From Acetobacteraceae bacterium (GTDB taxonomy: Bacteria; Pseudomonadota; Alphaproteobacteria; Acetobacterales; Acetobacteraceae), in contig JAIYDD010000275.1 of the NCBI GenBank assembly GCA_027487675.1, positions 1 to 64,000 of the forward strand: 64,000 nt of DNA. The letters are read 5' to 3'. A program made the position numbers and the translations under genes. Shown here in pieces: positions 16,626 to 23,651 of this stretch (its first letter is position 1; each line of letters opens with the position of its first letter). The notes beneath the pieces are model-generated. The model worked only from the letters and a program-made list of their open reading frames with translations, had not been told where the DNA came from and did not search any database.

Positions 16626-17381
16626 ATGGCGAATGGCGTGAAGGCGGCCTGGGCGGCCGGCAAGCCGGTGCTGAACGGGTGGCTCGCCATCCCCTCCGGC
16701 TTCAGCGCGGAAGTCATGGCGCTCGCCGGCTTCGACAGCCTGACGGTCGACATCCAGCACGGGGTGCAGGACTACCTCTCCATGGTCGCCTGCTTCCAGG
16801 GCATGCAGCCGCACGGCGTGACACCGATGGTCCGCGTCCCCTGGAACGAGGTCGGCATCATCGGCAAGGTGCTGGACGGCGGCGCCAAGGGCGTGATCTG
16901 CCCGATGGTGAACACCGAGGCCGAGGCGCGCGCCCTGGTCTCCGCCTGCCGCTACCCGCCCAAGGGCACGCGCAGCTTCGGCCCGATCCGCTCCGGCCTC
17001 TACGGCGCGCCGGCCGACACCAACGCGGCGAACGACGACGTCCTCGTCATCCCGATGATCGAGACCAAGACGGCGCTCGAGAACCTGGAGTCGATCGTCT
17101 CCGTCCCCGGCGTCGACGCGGTCTATATCGGCCCCTCCGACCTCTCGCTCTCGCTCGGGATGGAGCCGAAGCAGGACCGGCAGGAACCGGAATTCCTGGA
17201 GATCCTGGACCGCATCCGCACCACCGCCCACCGCCACGGCGTGAAGGCCTGCATCCACACCATGTCGGGCGCTTACTCGAAGCAGATGCTCGCCCGTGGC
17301 TTCAACCTGGCCACCATCATGAACGACAGCGGCCTGATGCTGACCGGCGCCCGCGCCCAGCTGGCGGCCGCGCGAGGCTGA
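16626..17381 (+). CDS. HpcH/HpaI family aldolase
   Basis: 251 aa. Metal-dependent class II pyruvate aldolase family (TIM barrel) cleaving 4-hydroxy-2-keto acids or related compounds. Recognisable: LTVDIQHGVQDY (base loop), MVRVPWNEVG (Arg), GVICPMVNTEAEAR, the metal Glu in IPMIETKTALENL and Asp in YIGPSDLSLSLG. The usual E of the D-x-E-H loop is Q here, a variant I recall from a branch of this family. Good ribosome site GGAGAGGAA before ATG 16626. Divergent from the oxidase across a 147-bp spacer. Confidence 0.9.
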   Translation: MANGVKAAWAAGKPVLNGWLAIPSGFSAEVMALAGFDSLTVDIQHGVQDYLSMVACFQGMQPHGVTPMVRVPWNEVGIIGKVLDGGAKGVICPMVNTEAEARALVSACRYPPKGTRSFGPIRSGLYGAPADTNAANDDVLVIPMIETKTALENLESIVSVPGVDAVYIGPSDLSLSLGMEPKQDRQEPEFLEILDRIRTTAHRHGVKACIHTMSGAYSKQMLARGFNLATIMNDSGLMLTGARAQLAAARG

Positions 17382-17437
17382 AGGGGCGGTAGCGCTTGTG
17401 GCCCGGGTAGGGCTCTGCCCTCCCCGTACCCCACCCG

Positions 17438-17458
17438 CCAGGGGCGTGACGCCCCTGG
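17438..17458 (+). terminator. Perfect 9-bp stem hairpin after the aldolase
   Basis: CCAGGGGCG-tga-CGCCCCTGG. It lies 57 bp beyond the aldolase stop and has no U-tract, so intrinsic termination is only possible. A very similar hairpin with a 10-bp stem occurs at 23513-23535, so this may equally be a repeat-family module. Confidence 0.5.
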
Positions 17459-17473
17459 ACCCGTCATCAGTTG

Positions 17474-17548
17474 GTCGTTGGTTGGGGAGGGGGCCGCGCG
17501 CGCCATTGCCACGCGTCCGCCCTTGAGGCCCCCTCCCCAACCAACGAC
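17474..17548. repeat. 22-bp perfect inverted repeat with 31-nt loop
   Basis: The left arm starting GTCGTTGGTTGGGGAGGG (17474-17495) is matched exactly in reverse complement by 17527-17548. It lies between the convergent aldolase and the 90-aa ORF/peroxiredoxin transcripts. Perfect long arms suggest a selected hairpin, a bidirectional terminator or the end remnant of a small mobile repeat. No ORF lies between the arms. Confidence 0.9.
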
Positions 17549-17600
17549 AAAACTCACGGCTGGGGTCCGGGGACCGCCACGGTCCCCGGCGGGGAGGGTT

Positions 17601-17623
17601 CGGGAGGGGCAGCGCCCCTCCCG
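17601..17623 (-). terminator. Hairpin at the end of the peroxiredoxin transcript
   Basis: CGGGAGGGG-cagcg-CCCCTCCCG, 9-bp perfect arms, 15 bp beyond the stop of the 90-aa ORF at 17639. Position suits a terminator for the minus-strand pair; there is no U-tract. Confidence 0.5.
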
Positions 17624-17638
17624 AGGAGCCGCCACCGC

Positions 17639-17911
17639 CTACCCCCCCTTCAAGGCCTTCCGCAGGTTCGCCCGCACGCGCCGCCGGGCCGGGGCCAGGG
17701 CGGCCGCGGCGACCAGGTCGGGTCGGCTGCCGAGCATGGCGGCCTGGGTGGCCGCGATGGCGCCGGCGGTGAAGGCGCGCTGCTTCTCCTCCGCCATGTC
17801 GCACAGCGTGGCGGCGGCGGTCGCGGGCTGGGTCCACAGCTGCGCCGAGCGCAGGGTGAAGACGCAGCCGGCCTGCCAGGCGAGAAGGGCGTAGTCGGCG
17901 GGGGTTCTCAC
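17639..17911 (-). CDS. Small hypothetical protein coupled to peroxiredoxin
   Basis: 90 aa, alanine-rich and helical. Starts at GTG 17911, overlapping the peroxiredoxin stop by four bases (GTGA), which supports translation as the second gene of the pair. It opens MRTPADYALLAWQAGCVFTLRSAQLW and ends with a basic RRRVRANLRKALKGG tail. The pattern of amphipathic helices and basic tail recalls short phasin-like proteins, but I do not recognise a defined family. Absent from the ORF track under its own start. Confidence 0.6.
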   Translation of the reverse strand: MRTPADYALLAWQAGCVFTLRSAQLWTQPATAAATLCDMAEEKQRAFTAGAIAATQAAMLGSRPDLVAAAALAPARRRVRANLRKALKGG

Positions 17912-18390
17912 AGGGCGGCCAGTACCGCCTCGGCCTTCGACACCTCGAAGGCGCCCGGCGCTTCGACCGCGATGTGCGTGACCTTGCCGCCCTTGGCGAT
18001 CAGCGCGAAGCGCTGGCAGCGCAGGCCGAGGCCGCGCGCCGTCAGGTCCAGTTCCAGGCCGAGCGCCTTGGTGAAGGCCGCCGAGCCATCGGCCAGCATC
18101 ACCACCTCCTCCGTGATGCCCTGGTCCTTGGCCCAGGCGCGCATCACGAAGGCGTCGTTCACCGACATGCAGGCGATGCTGTCCACGCCCTTGGCCTTCA
18201 GCGCCTCGGCGTGCTGGACGAAGCCGGGCAGGTGCTTGGCCGAGCAGGTCGGCGTGAAGGCGCCCGGCACCCCGAACAGCACCACGGTCCCGCCGCCGAA
18301 GAGGTCGGTGGTCGAGACCTCCTTCGGCCCTTCGGCGGTGGCCTGCATCAGCCGCACCTCGGGGATCTGGTCCCCCACCTTGATCGTCAT
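17908..18390 (-). CDS. Peroxiredoxin, Prx5 (redoxin) type
   Basis: 160 aa. Reduces hydrogen and organic peroxides in the cytoplasm with glutathione/glutaredoxin or thioredoxin as reductant. The peroxidatic cysteine is in the invariant PGAFTPTCSAKHLPGF motif near residue 49. A further cysteine occurs in GLRCQRFALIA. The N-terminus MTIKVGDQIPEVRL matches the family start, so ATG 18390 is secure. First gene of a pair with the 90-aa ORF. Confidence 0.95.
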   Translation of the reverse strand: MTIKVGDQIPEVRLMQATAEGPKEVSTTDLFGGGTVVLFGVPGAFTPTCSAKHLPGFVQHAEALKAKGVDSIACMSVNDAFVMRAWAKDQGITEEVVMLADGSAAFTKALGLELDLTARGLGLRCQRFALIAKGGKVTHIAVEAPGAFEVSKAEAVLAAL

Positions 18391-18503
18391 CGCGTGATCC
18401 CCCGCGCCTCGTGGTCAACCCTGCCATGTAGCGCGTGATGGCATGGTGGCGGAAGCGCCCCGCCGCGCTTGCGGTGCCCGGCCGGCGGCCTCATCTTCCC
18501 GGC

Positions 18504-19109
18504 ATGGGTCGACGTCTCTCCCCCCGCCGGGCCAAATCCTCGGTGTCGCCCGGCGATGGCTGGCTGACCGGGCAGCTGCTGGTCGCCATGCCGCAGATGC
18601 AGGATCCGCGGTTCGCCCGCTCGGTGATCTGCCTGTGTGCCCATTCCGCCGATGGGGCGATGGGGCTCGTCCTGAACAAGCCCTTGCCGAACCTCAGCTT
18701 CGACGAGCTGCTCAAGCAGTTGAGCCTGGACCCGGTGCCGCCGCAGCGGCGCATCCGCCTGCTGGCCGGCGGCCCGGTGGAGGGTGGCCGCGGCTTCGTG
18801 CTGCACACCGCGGATTGGGAGACGGAAGGCAGCCTGCGGGTGACCGGCGACGTGGCGCTGACGGCGAGCGTGGACATCCTGAAGGCGATCGCCGGCGGCG
18901 GCGGTCCGCGCCAGGGGCTGCTGGCGCTTGGCTATGCCGGCTGGGGCCCGGGCCAGCTGGAGAGCGAGTTCCAGCAGAACGCCTGGCTGTCGGTGCCGCC
19001 GGACCACGGGTTGCTGTTCGACGCCGACCCGGATGGGCTGTGGCGCCAGGCCCTGGCCAAGCTGCATGTGGACCCGGCGCTGCTGTCGGCGGCCGCGGGC
19101 CACGCCTGA
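18504..19109 (+). CDS. YqgE/AlgH family protein (UPF0301)
   Basis: 201 aa. Conserved single-domain family of unclear function. The characteristic run is GWLTGQLLVAMPQMQDPRFARSV, then GAMGLVLNKPL, LLAGGPVEGGRGFVLH and GYAGWGPGQLESE with NAWLSVP. Start ATG 18504 (MGRRLSP) is preferred; an in-frame ATG at 18435 would add a proline/arginine-rich leader not typical of the family. Divergent from the peroxiredoxin across 113 bp. Confidence 0.92.
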   Translation: MGRRLSPRRAKSSVSPGDGWLTGQLLVAMPQMQDPRFARSVICLCAHSADGAMGLVLNKPLPNLSFDELLKQLSLDPVPPQRRIRLLAGGPVEGGRGFVLHTADWETEGSLRVTGDVALTASVDILKAIAGGGGPRQGLLALGYAGWGPGQLESEFQQNAWLSVPPDHGLLFDADPDGLWRQALAKLHVDPALLSAAAGHA

Positions 19110-19519
19110 AGGCGGGCGTGCCGGCCAGCGGGCACGCCCTTCCCGCGGCCTGGCGAAAGCCTTTTCCAGCTTCGAACCATGACCGGCGATGCAGGGATCG
19201 CCGACCATAATCCGGCCGATTGTTCCGGCACGTGGTTCATGCCTGCCCGGCGTTCCGCCTTGCGGCGATGGCGCGGCAGGGGGACTCGGCAAAAGGGGGC
19301 GCCACAGGGGGGCAACGGCTCCGGCGCAGCGCGCCGTCGGGGCGGGGGCGGGGGGAACGCGCGCGATCCGCGTCTGCGTCGTCCGACGCTATCCCCGCGC
19401 CCGGCCGGCTGCCGCATCGGTGGATCGGCCGGTTCCGTGCCGCCGCCCGCCCGCCCACGCACCCCAGCCCCCTGCCGATCCCGCTGGACCGCGCGGCCGC
19501 GCCTGCCACACTCGGCGCG
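19110..19519. other. 410-bp intergenic stretch, no gene seen
   Basis: Between YqgE and the EamA transporter. Open frames here are extensions or shadows without family sequence. A slightly AT-richer segment around 19195-19235 could hold a promoter, but no clear -35/-10 pair or strong hairpin was found. Confidence 0.5.
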
Positions 19520-20383
19520 ATGTCCCGCACCCTCCAGGGCGTGCTGCTGCAGCTGGCCGCGCTCGCCCTTTTCGTCGCGATGGATTCGCTGCTGAAGCTG
19601 CTGGTCGCGCAGTTCGCGGTGCCGCAGCTGATGTTCATCCGCTTCCTGACCAGCAGCGTGCTGGTGCTGGGCGGGGTCTGGGCGGTGACCGGCTCGGTGC
19701 CCTGGCGGTCGCGGGCGCCTGGCCTGCAGACGCTGCGGTCGCTGTCGCTCGCGGTCGCCAATGCCGCGTTGTCGGTCGCGCTGCTCGACATCCCGCTGGC
19801 GGATGCCACGGCGATCGTCTTCATCGGCCCGGCATTGACCGTCGCCGCGGCCGCGATCTGGCTCGGGGAGAAGGTCTCGCCGCGCCGCTGGGCGGGGGTG
19901 ACGATCGGGCTGGCGGGCGTCGTCATCGCCGTCCGGCCGCCCTTCCTCACCGGCGAGCCGCTGGCCTGGGCGATGCTGCTGCCGCTGGTCACGGCGGCGG
20001 CCAACACCGTCTACCAGCTGCTCACGCGCCGGCTGGCGGCGGTGGATGATCCGCGCACCACCTTCGTCCATACCGGCGTCGCGGCCGCGGCGGTCACGGG
20101 ACTGGCGCAGCCCTTCGTGTGGGACGCGCCGGCGGCGGGGGATTGGCCCTGGCTGCTGGCGCTCGGCGCGCTGGGCGGGGCTGGGCATGTGCTGCTGGTG
20201 ATGGCCTTCGCCCGGGCGCCGGCCTCGATCCTCGCGCCGATGTCCTACAGCCAGCTGGTCTGGGCAGGATTGGCCGGCGTGCTTGTCTTCGGCGACTGGC
20301 CCGATGGCTGGACCCTTCTGGGGGCGGCGGTGATCGCGGCGGGCGGGCTGCTCGTCGCCTGGCCGGAACGCCGGGCAACCTGA
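19520..20383 (+). CDS. EamA/DMT-family transporter (RhaT-like)
   Basis: 287 aa with ten hydrophobic segments and two EamA halves (about 5-135 and 150-285). Features: FVAMDSLLKLL in helix 1, MFIRFLTSSVLVLGG, and the end of each repeat with a helix such as GVLVFGDWPDGWTLLGAAVIAAGG. Members export small metabolites; substrate not predictable. The ORF track begins at 19220, but ATG 19520 (MSRTLQGVLLQLAALALF) starts directly at the first helix. Confidence 0.9.
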   Translation: MSRTLQGVLLQLAALALFVAMDSLLKLLVAQFAVPQLMFIRFLTSSVLVLGGVWAVTGSVPWRSRAPGLQTLRSLSLAVANAALSVALLDIPLADATAIVFIGPALTVAAAAIWLGEKVSPRRWAGVTIGLAGVVIAVRPPFLTGEPLAWAMLLPLVTAAANTVYQLLTRRLAAVDDPRTTFVHTGVAAAAVTGLAQPFVWDAPAAGDWPWLLALGALGGAGHVLLVMAFARAPASILAPMSYSQLVWAGLAGVLVFGDWPDGWTLLGAAVIAAGGLLVAWPERRAT

Positions 20384-20536
20384 CCGCCCGGCGGGCGCGT
20401 TATCGATTCGTCGCTTTCTTGACGCTTCATTGTCACGAAACCGCTTGCGCGCCTTCCGCTTCGGATTTACCGCCTGCGATCGCCCGGGGCCTGACGGCCG
20501 AGCCGGCGCCCCGCCCGCCGCGAGACCCTGCACCGC

Positions 20537-21229
20537 ATGAACATCCGCACCGATGCCCCCGACCGCCAGCATCCCCGCGCCAGCCTGGACGCGGAGGGGG
20601 TGCGGGACGCCTACCGGCGTTGGGCGGGCGTCTACGACGCCGTCTTCGGCGGCGTCTCCGCCCCGGGCCGCCGCCGCGCGGTGGCGGAGGTGAACCGCCT
20701 GCCCGGCACCCGCGTGCTGGAAGTCGGCGTCGGCACCGGCCTCGCCCTGCCGCATTACCGCCGGGAGAAGCGGGTCGTCGGCATCGACCTGTCGCGGGAG
20801 ATGCTGGACCGGGCGGCGGAACGGGTGCGTGCGGAGCACCTCGGCCAGGTGGTGGGCCTGGCCGAGATGGACGCCGAGCGCATGGCCTTCGCCGACGATG
20901 CCTTCGACATCGCGGTGGCGATGTTCACCGCCTCCGTCGTGCCGGATGCCAGGCGCCTGTTCGCGGAGATGTCGCGGGTGGTCCGGCCGGGCGGCGACCT
21001 GTTGTTCGTCAACCACTTCGCGGCCGAGGCCGGCCCGCGCTGGTGGGTCGAACGCACCATGTCGCCGCTGGCCCGCCTGCTCGGCTGGCACCCGGATTTC
21101 GCCCTGCGCGACCTGCTCGACCCCGAGGCCACCAGGGTCGAGGCGATGGAAGCCTGCCCGCCGGTCGGACTGTTCACGCTGATCCGGGTGCGGAACCCGG
21201 CAGCGCCGGCTCTGCTGGCCGCGGCGTGA
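20537..21229 (+). CDS. pmtA: Phosphatidylethanolamine N-methyltransferase-like class I SAM methyltransferase (PmtA type)
   Basis: 230 aa. The order DAYRRWAGVYDAVFGGVSAPGR followed by VLEVGVGTGLALPHY and VVGIDLSREMLDRA is the pattern of alphaproteobacterial PmtA, which makes phosphatidylcholine by methylating phosphatidylethanolamine. The acidic SAM loop (AEMDAERMAFADDAFDIAV) follows. A general SAM methyltransferase cannot be fully excluded. Its 3' end overlaps the converging metal-permease gene by 56 bp (21174-21229). Confidence 0.8.
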   Translation: MNIRTDAPDRQHPRASLDAEGVRDAYRRWAGVYDAVFGGVSAPGRRRAVAEVNRLPGTRVLEVGVGTGLALPHYRREKRVVGIDLSREMLDRAAERVRAEHLGQVVGLAEMDAERMAFADDAFDIAVAMFTASVVPDARRLFAEMSRVVRPGGDLLFVNHFAAEAGPRWWVERTMSPLARLLGWHPDFALRDLLDPEATRVEAMEACPPVGLFTLIRVRNPAAPALLAAA

Positions 21230-22133
21230 CGCTGGCGCGGCGCCTGGCCAGCGCCGCCGCCGCCACCGCCAGCCCGCCCAGCGTGCCGATCACCCCGGCG
21301 GCGTTCAGCGCCACCCCGATGCCGAGCGCCGCCGGCACCGGCCCGGCCAGCGCATAGCCCACGCCCCCCAGCGCGGCGCCCAGCGCCGCGCCGCCCAGCA
21401 CCTGGGTCCGGTAGTCGTCGGTCATCAGCCGCAGCGCGGCGGCCGGGCAGACCAGCATCGCCACCACCAGGATGCTGCCGACGGCCTGGAAGGCCGCCAC
21501 CGCGGCGGCCGCCACCATCATCGCCAGCCCGATCTCCAGCCCGCGGGAAGGCAGGCCGAGCGCCGCGGCATAGCCCGGGTCGAAGCAGATCAGCTTCAGC
21601 GGCCGCCACAGCGCCGCGACCGTGAGCCCCACCGCGACCGCGACGCCCGCCATCAGGCCGAGCTGCCGCGGCAGGGCGGCCAGCGCCGCCGGATCGACCA
21701 GCGCGGCGAGGCTGCGGCCCTCGGTCCAGACCAGGGTTTCCAGCTGGCCGAACAGCACGCAATCCAGGTCGAGGTCGACGCTGCGCGCCCCCGTCACCTC
21801 GATCAGCACCAGCCCCACCGCGAAGAAGGTGGTGAACACCGCGCCGATCGCCGCGCCGGGGTCGAGCCGCGCCGCCTTCTGCACCACCGCGATCAGCCCG
21901 ACCGCCGCCAGCCCCGCCAGCATGGCGCCCGCCAGCATCGGCAGGCCGGACGCCACGCCGGTGACGGCAAAGCCCAGGATGATGCCGGGCAGCACCGCAT
22001 GCGCCAGCGCATCGCCGACCAGGCTTTCCCGCCGCAGCACGAGGAACGACCCCAGCAGCCCGCAGGTGCCCCCCGCCAACAGCGCCGCCAGCAGGGGCGG
22101 CAGGTCCAGCATCAGCAGGTCCTGGAGCGTCAC
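21174..22133 (-). CDS. Metal ABC transporter permease (ZnuB/TroD family), second permease
   Basis: 319 aa from a GTG that overlaps the upstream permease stop (GTGA). Eight or more helices of the ABC-3 family; conserved RRESLVGDALAHAVLPGIILGF early and a DYRTQVLGGAALGAALG region late. Works with the first permease as the membrane channel for Zn, Mn or Fe uptake. Last gene of the four-gene operon. The C-terminal 20 or so residues (RPAEPALPGSAPGSA) are low-complexity and are encoded antisense to pmtA. Confidence 0.92.
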   Translation of the reverse strand: MTLQDLLMLDLPPLLAALLAGGTCGLLGSFLVLRRESLVGDALAHAVLPGIILGFAVTGVASGLPMLAGAMLAGLAAVGLIAVVQKAARLDPGAAIGAVFTTFFAVGLVLIEVTGARSVDLDLDCVLFGQLETLVWTEGRSLAALVDPAALAALPRQLGLMAGVAVAVGLTVAALWRPLKLICFDPGYAAALGLPSRGLEIGLAMMVAAAAVAAFQAVGSILVVAMLVCPAAALRLMTDDYRTQVLGGAALGAALGGVGYALAGPVPAALGIGVALNAAGVIGTLGGLAVAAAALARRRASVTPRPAEPALPGSAPGSA

Positions 22134-23425
22134 GGCGTTCCCTTCCCCAGCGCATGCGGGCTGTCCGGCAGGGCGGAAGGCTCGGGCAGCAGGCGGGCGG
22201 CCATCTCGGCCGGCAGCCCGTGCTCCACCAGGTCCGCCAGCCGGTCGGCGGAGGCGATGTCGGCCGCGCCCGCCGCCAGCAGATGGTGCTCCACCACCCG
22301 ATGCGCGCGGACCGCGCGCCGCGCCGCGGTGGCGCCGAGCGGCGTCAGGTGCACATGCCCCTGCGCGCAGGCGACCAGGCCGCGCAGCGCCAGCCAGCGC
22401 GCCAGCCGCCGGGCGCGGCCCGGGGTCCAGCCGCGGGTGGCGGCCACCGATTCGATGCTGGCCCAGCGGTCGCCCGCCGTGCCCGGCCCGGCGCCCGCGG
22501 CTTCCTGCGCTTCCCAGGCGGCGCGCAGGAAATGGTCGGTGTCGGCCGAGAGGCGCCGCCGCAGCCGGATCGCCCCGCGCGCCAGCAGCCCGCGCCCGGG
22601 CGAGAACAGCAGGGCCAGGGAGAACATCGCCGCCGCCGCCAGCACCACCGCCGCCCCGGTCGGCACCTCGGGCCGCCAGGCGGAGGCCATGGCCCCGCCC
22701 GCGCCCGCCACCGCGCCGACGGCGGCCGCGATCGCCAGCATCCGCGGCAGCCGGTGCGTCAGCAGCCGCGCGGTGGCCGCCGGCAGCACCAGCAGCGCCA
22801 CCACCAGGATCAGCCCGACCGCCTGCAACCCCGCGACGCAGACCACCACCAGCAGCCCGAGCAGCAGCAGGTCCACCCGGCCCACCGCGAGCCCCTGCAC
22901 GCGCGCGAAATCCGGGTCGAAGGACGCGGCCCGCAGCGCCTGGAAGGCCAGCAGCACCACCAGCAGGCAGGCGCCGGCGACGGCGGCGGCGATGATCGCG
23001 TCCTCCGCCCGCATCGCCGCCGCCTGGCCGAGGATGAACTTGGACAACCCCGCCTGCGCGGCCCCGGGCCGGGTCTGCAGCCAGGACAGCAGCGCCACGC
23101 CGGCGGCATAGAAGGCGGACAGCACGACGGCGATCGCCGCATCCTCCCGGATGCGCCCGGTGCGCGACAAGGCCTGCACCGCCAGCACGCCGAGCAGGCC
23201 CGCCAGCGCGGCGCCCGCCAGCAGCGGCGGCAGGGAGCGCGGATCGGCCCCCACCGCGCCCACCACCAGCGCCGCCAGCGCCACGCCGGGCAGCGCCGCA
23301 TGGCCGATCGCATCGGCGACCAGGGCGCGGCCACGCAGCAGCGCGAAGGTGCCGACCGTGCCGGCGGCGACACCGAGCAGGGCGCAGCCGAGCAGGACGA
23401 CGAGCGTGTTGTAGGGGATCAGCAT
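22130..23425 (-). CDS. Metal ABC transporter permease fused to a DtxR/MntR-like regulator domain
   Basis: 431 aa. Residues about 1-290 form an ABC-3 permease (RGRALVADAIGHAALPGVALAALV). After LLFSPGRGLLARGAIRLRRRLSAD comes a cytoplasmic C-terminal domain of about 140 residues: a winged-helix-like part (WASIESVAATRGWTPGRARRL) and then AHRVVEHHLL and LVEHGLPAEMAARL, which align by eye with the DtxR/MntR metal-binding and dimerisation region. Such permease-regulator fusions are known in TroC-type systems; whether the domain binds DNA or senses metal in the transporter itself is unclear. Start ATG 23425; it overlaps the next permease by 4 bp. Confidence 0.88.
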   Translation of the reverse strand: MLIPYNTLVVLLGCALLGVAAGTVGTFALLRGRALVADAIGHAALPGVALAALVVGAVGADPRSLPPLLAGAALAGLLGVLAVQALSRTGRIREDAAIAVVLSAFYAAGVALLSWLQTRPGAAQAGLSKFILGQAAAMRAEDAIIAAAVAGACLLVVLLAFQALRAASFDPDFARVQGLAVGRVDLLLLGLLVVVCVAGLQAVGLILVVALLVLPAATARLLTHRLPRMLAIAAAVGAVAGAGGAMASAWRPEVPTGAAVVLAAAAMFSLALLFSPGRGLLARGAIRLRRRLSADTDHFLRAAWEAQEAAGAGPGTAGDRWASIESVAATRGWTPGRARRLARWLALRGLVACAQGHVHLTPLGATAARRAVRAHRVVEHHLLAAGAADIASADRLADLVEHGLPAEMAARLLPEPSALPDSPHALGKGTP

Positions 23426-23443
23426 GATGGGGGAGGGCCTTGC

Positions 23444-23535
23444 GGGGGCTCCGCCCCCACGCCCCCGCGGGCCCCCATGCACGCTGCGCGGCATCGTGCA
23501 CGGGTTCCGTCGCCGGGGGGCGTGGCGCCCCCCGG
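23444..23535. repeat. GC hairpin block between the ATPase and permease genes
   Basis: Contains GGGGGC-tcc-GCCCCC (23444-23458) and a perfect 10-bp stem CCGGGGGGCG-tgg-CGCCCCCCGG (23513-23535). The same two-part arrangement (GGGCTCYGCCC followed by a GGGGCG-tgr-CGCCCC hairpin) occurs at 17410-17458. It lies inside a presumed operon, where it could stabilise or attenuate the message. Confidence 0.7.
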
Positions 23536-23590
23536 GCCCCGCCGCGTTCCGGCGCCCGGCGGCAGGCGCACCCGATCCCGGCCCATGCCA

Positions 23591-23631
23591 TTCCCTCTCC
23601 CGCCCGGGCGGGAGAGCGTGAGGCTGGGGCG
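23591..23631. repeat. Dispersed CTCTCCCGCC intergenic hairpin repeat, copy B
   Basis: CCCTCTCCCGCC-cg-GGCGGGAGAG followed by CGTGAGGCTGGGGCGCG. Near-identical layout to the copy at 10066 and similar to 48043. It sits 20 bp before the ATPase stop on the complementary strand. Confidence 0.7.
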
Positions 23632-23651
23632 CGCGGCGCGTGACAACTCCG

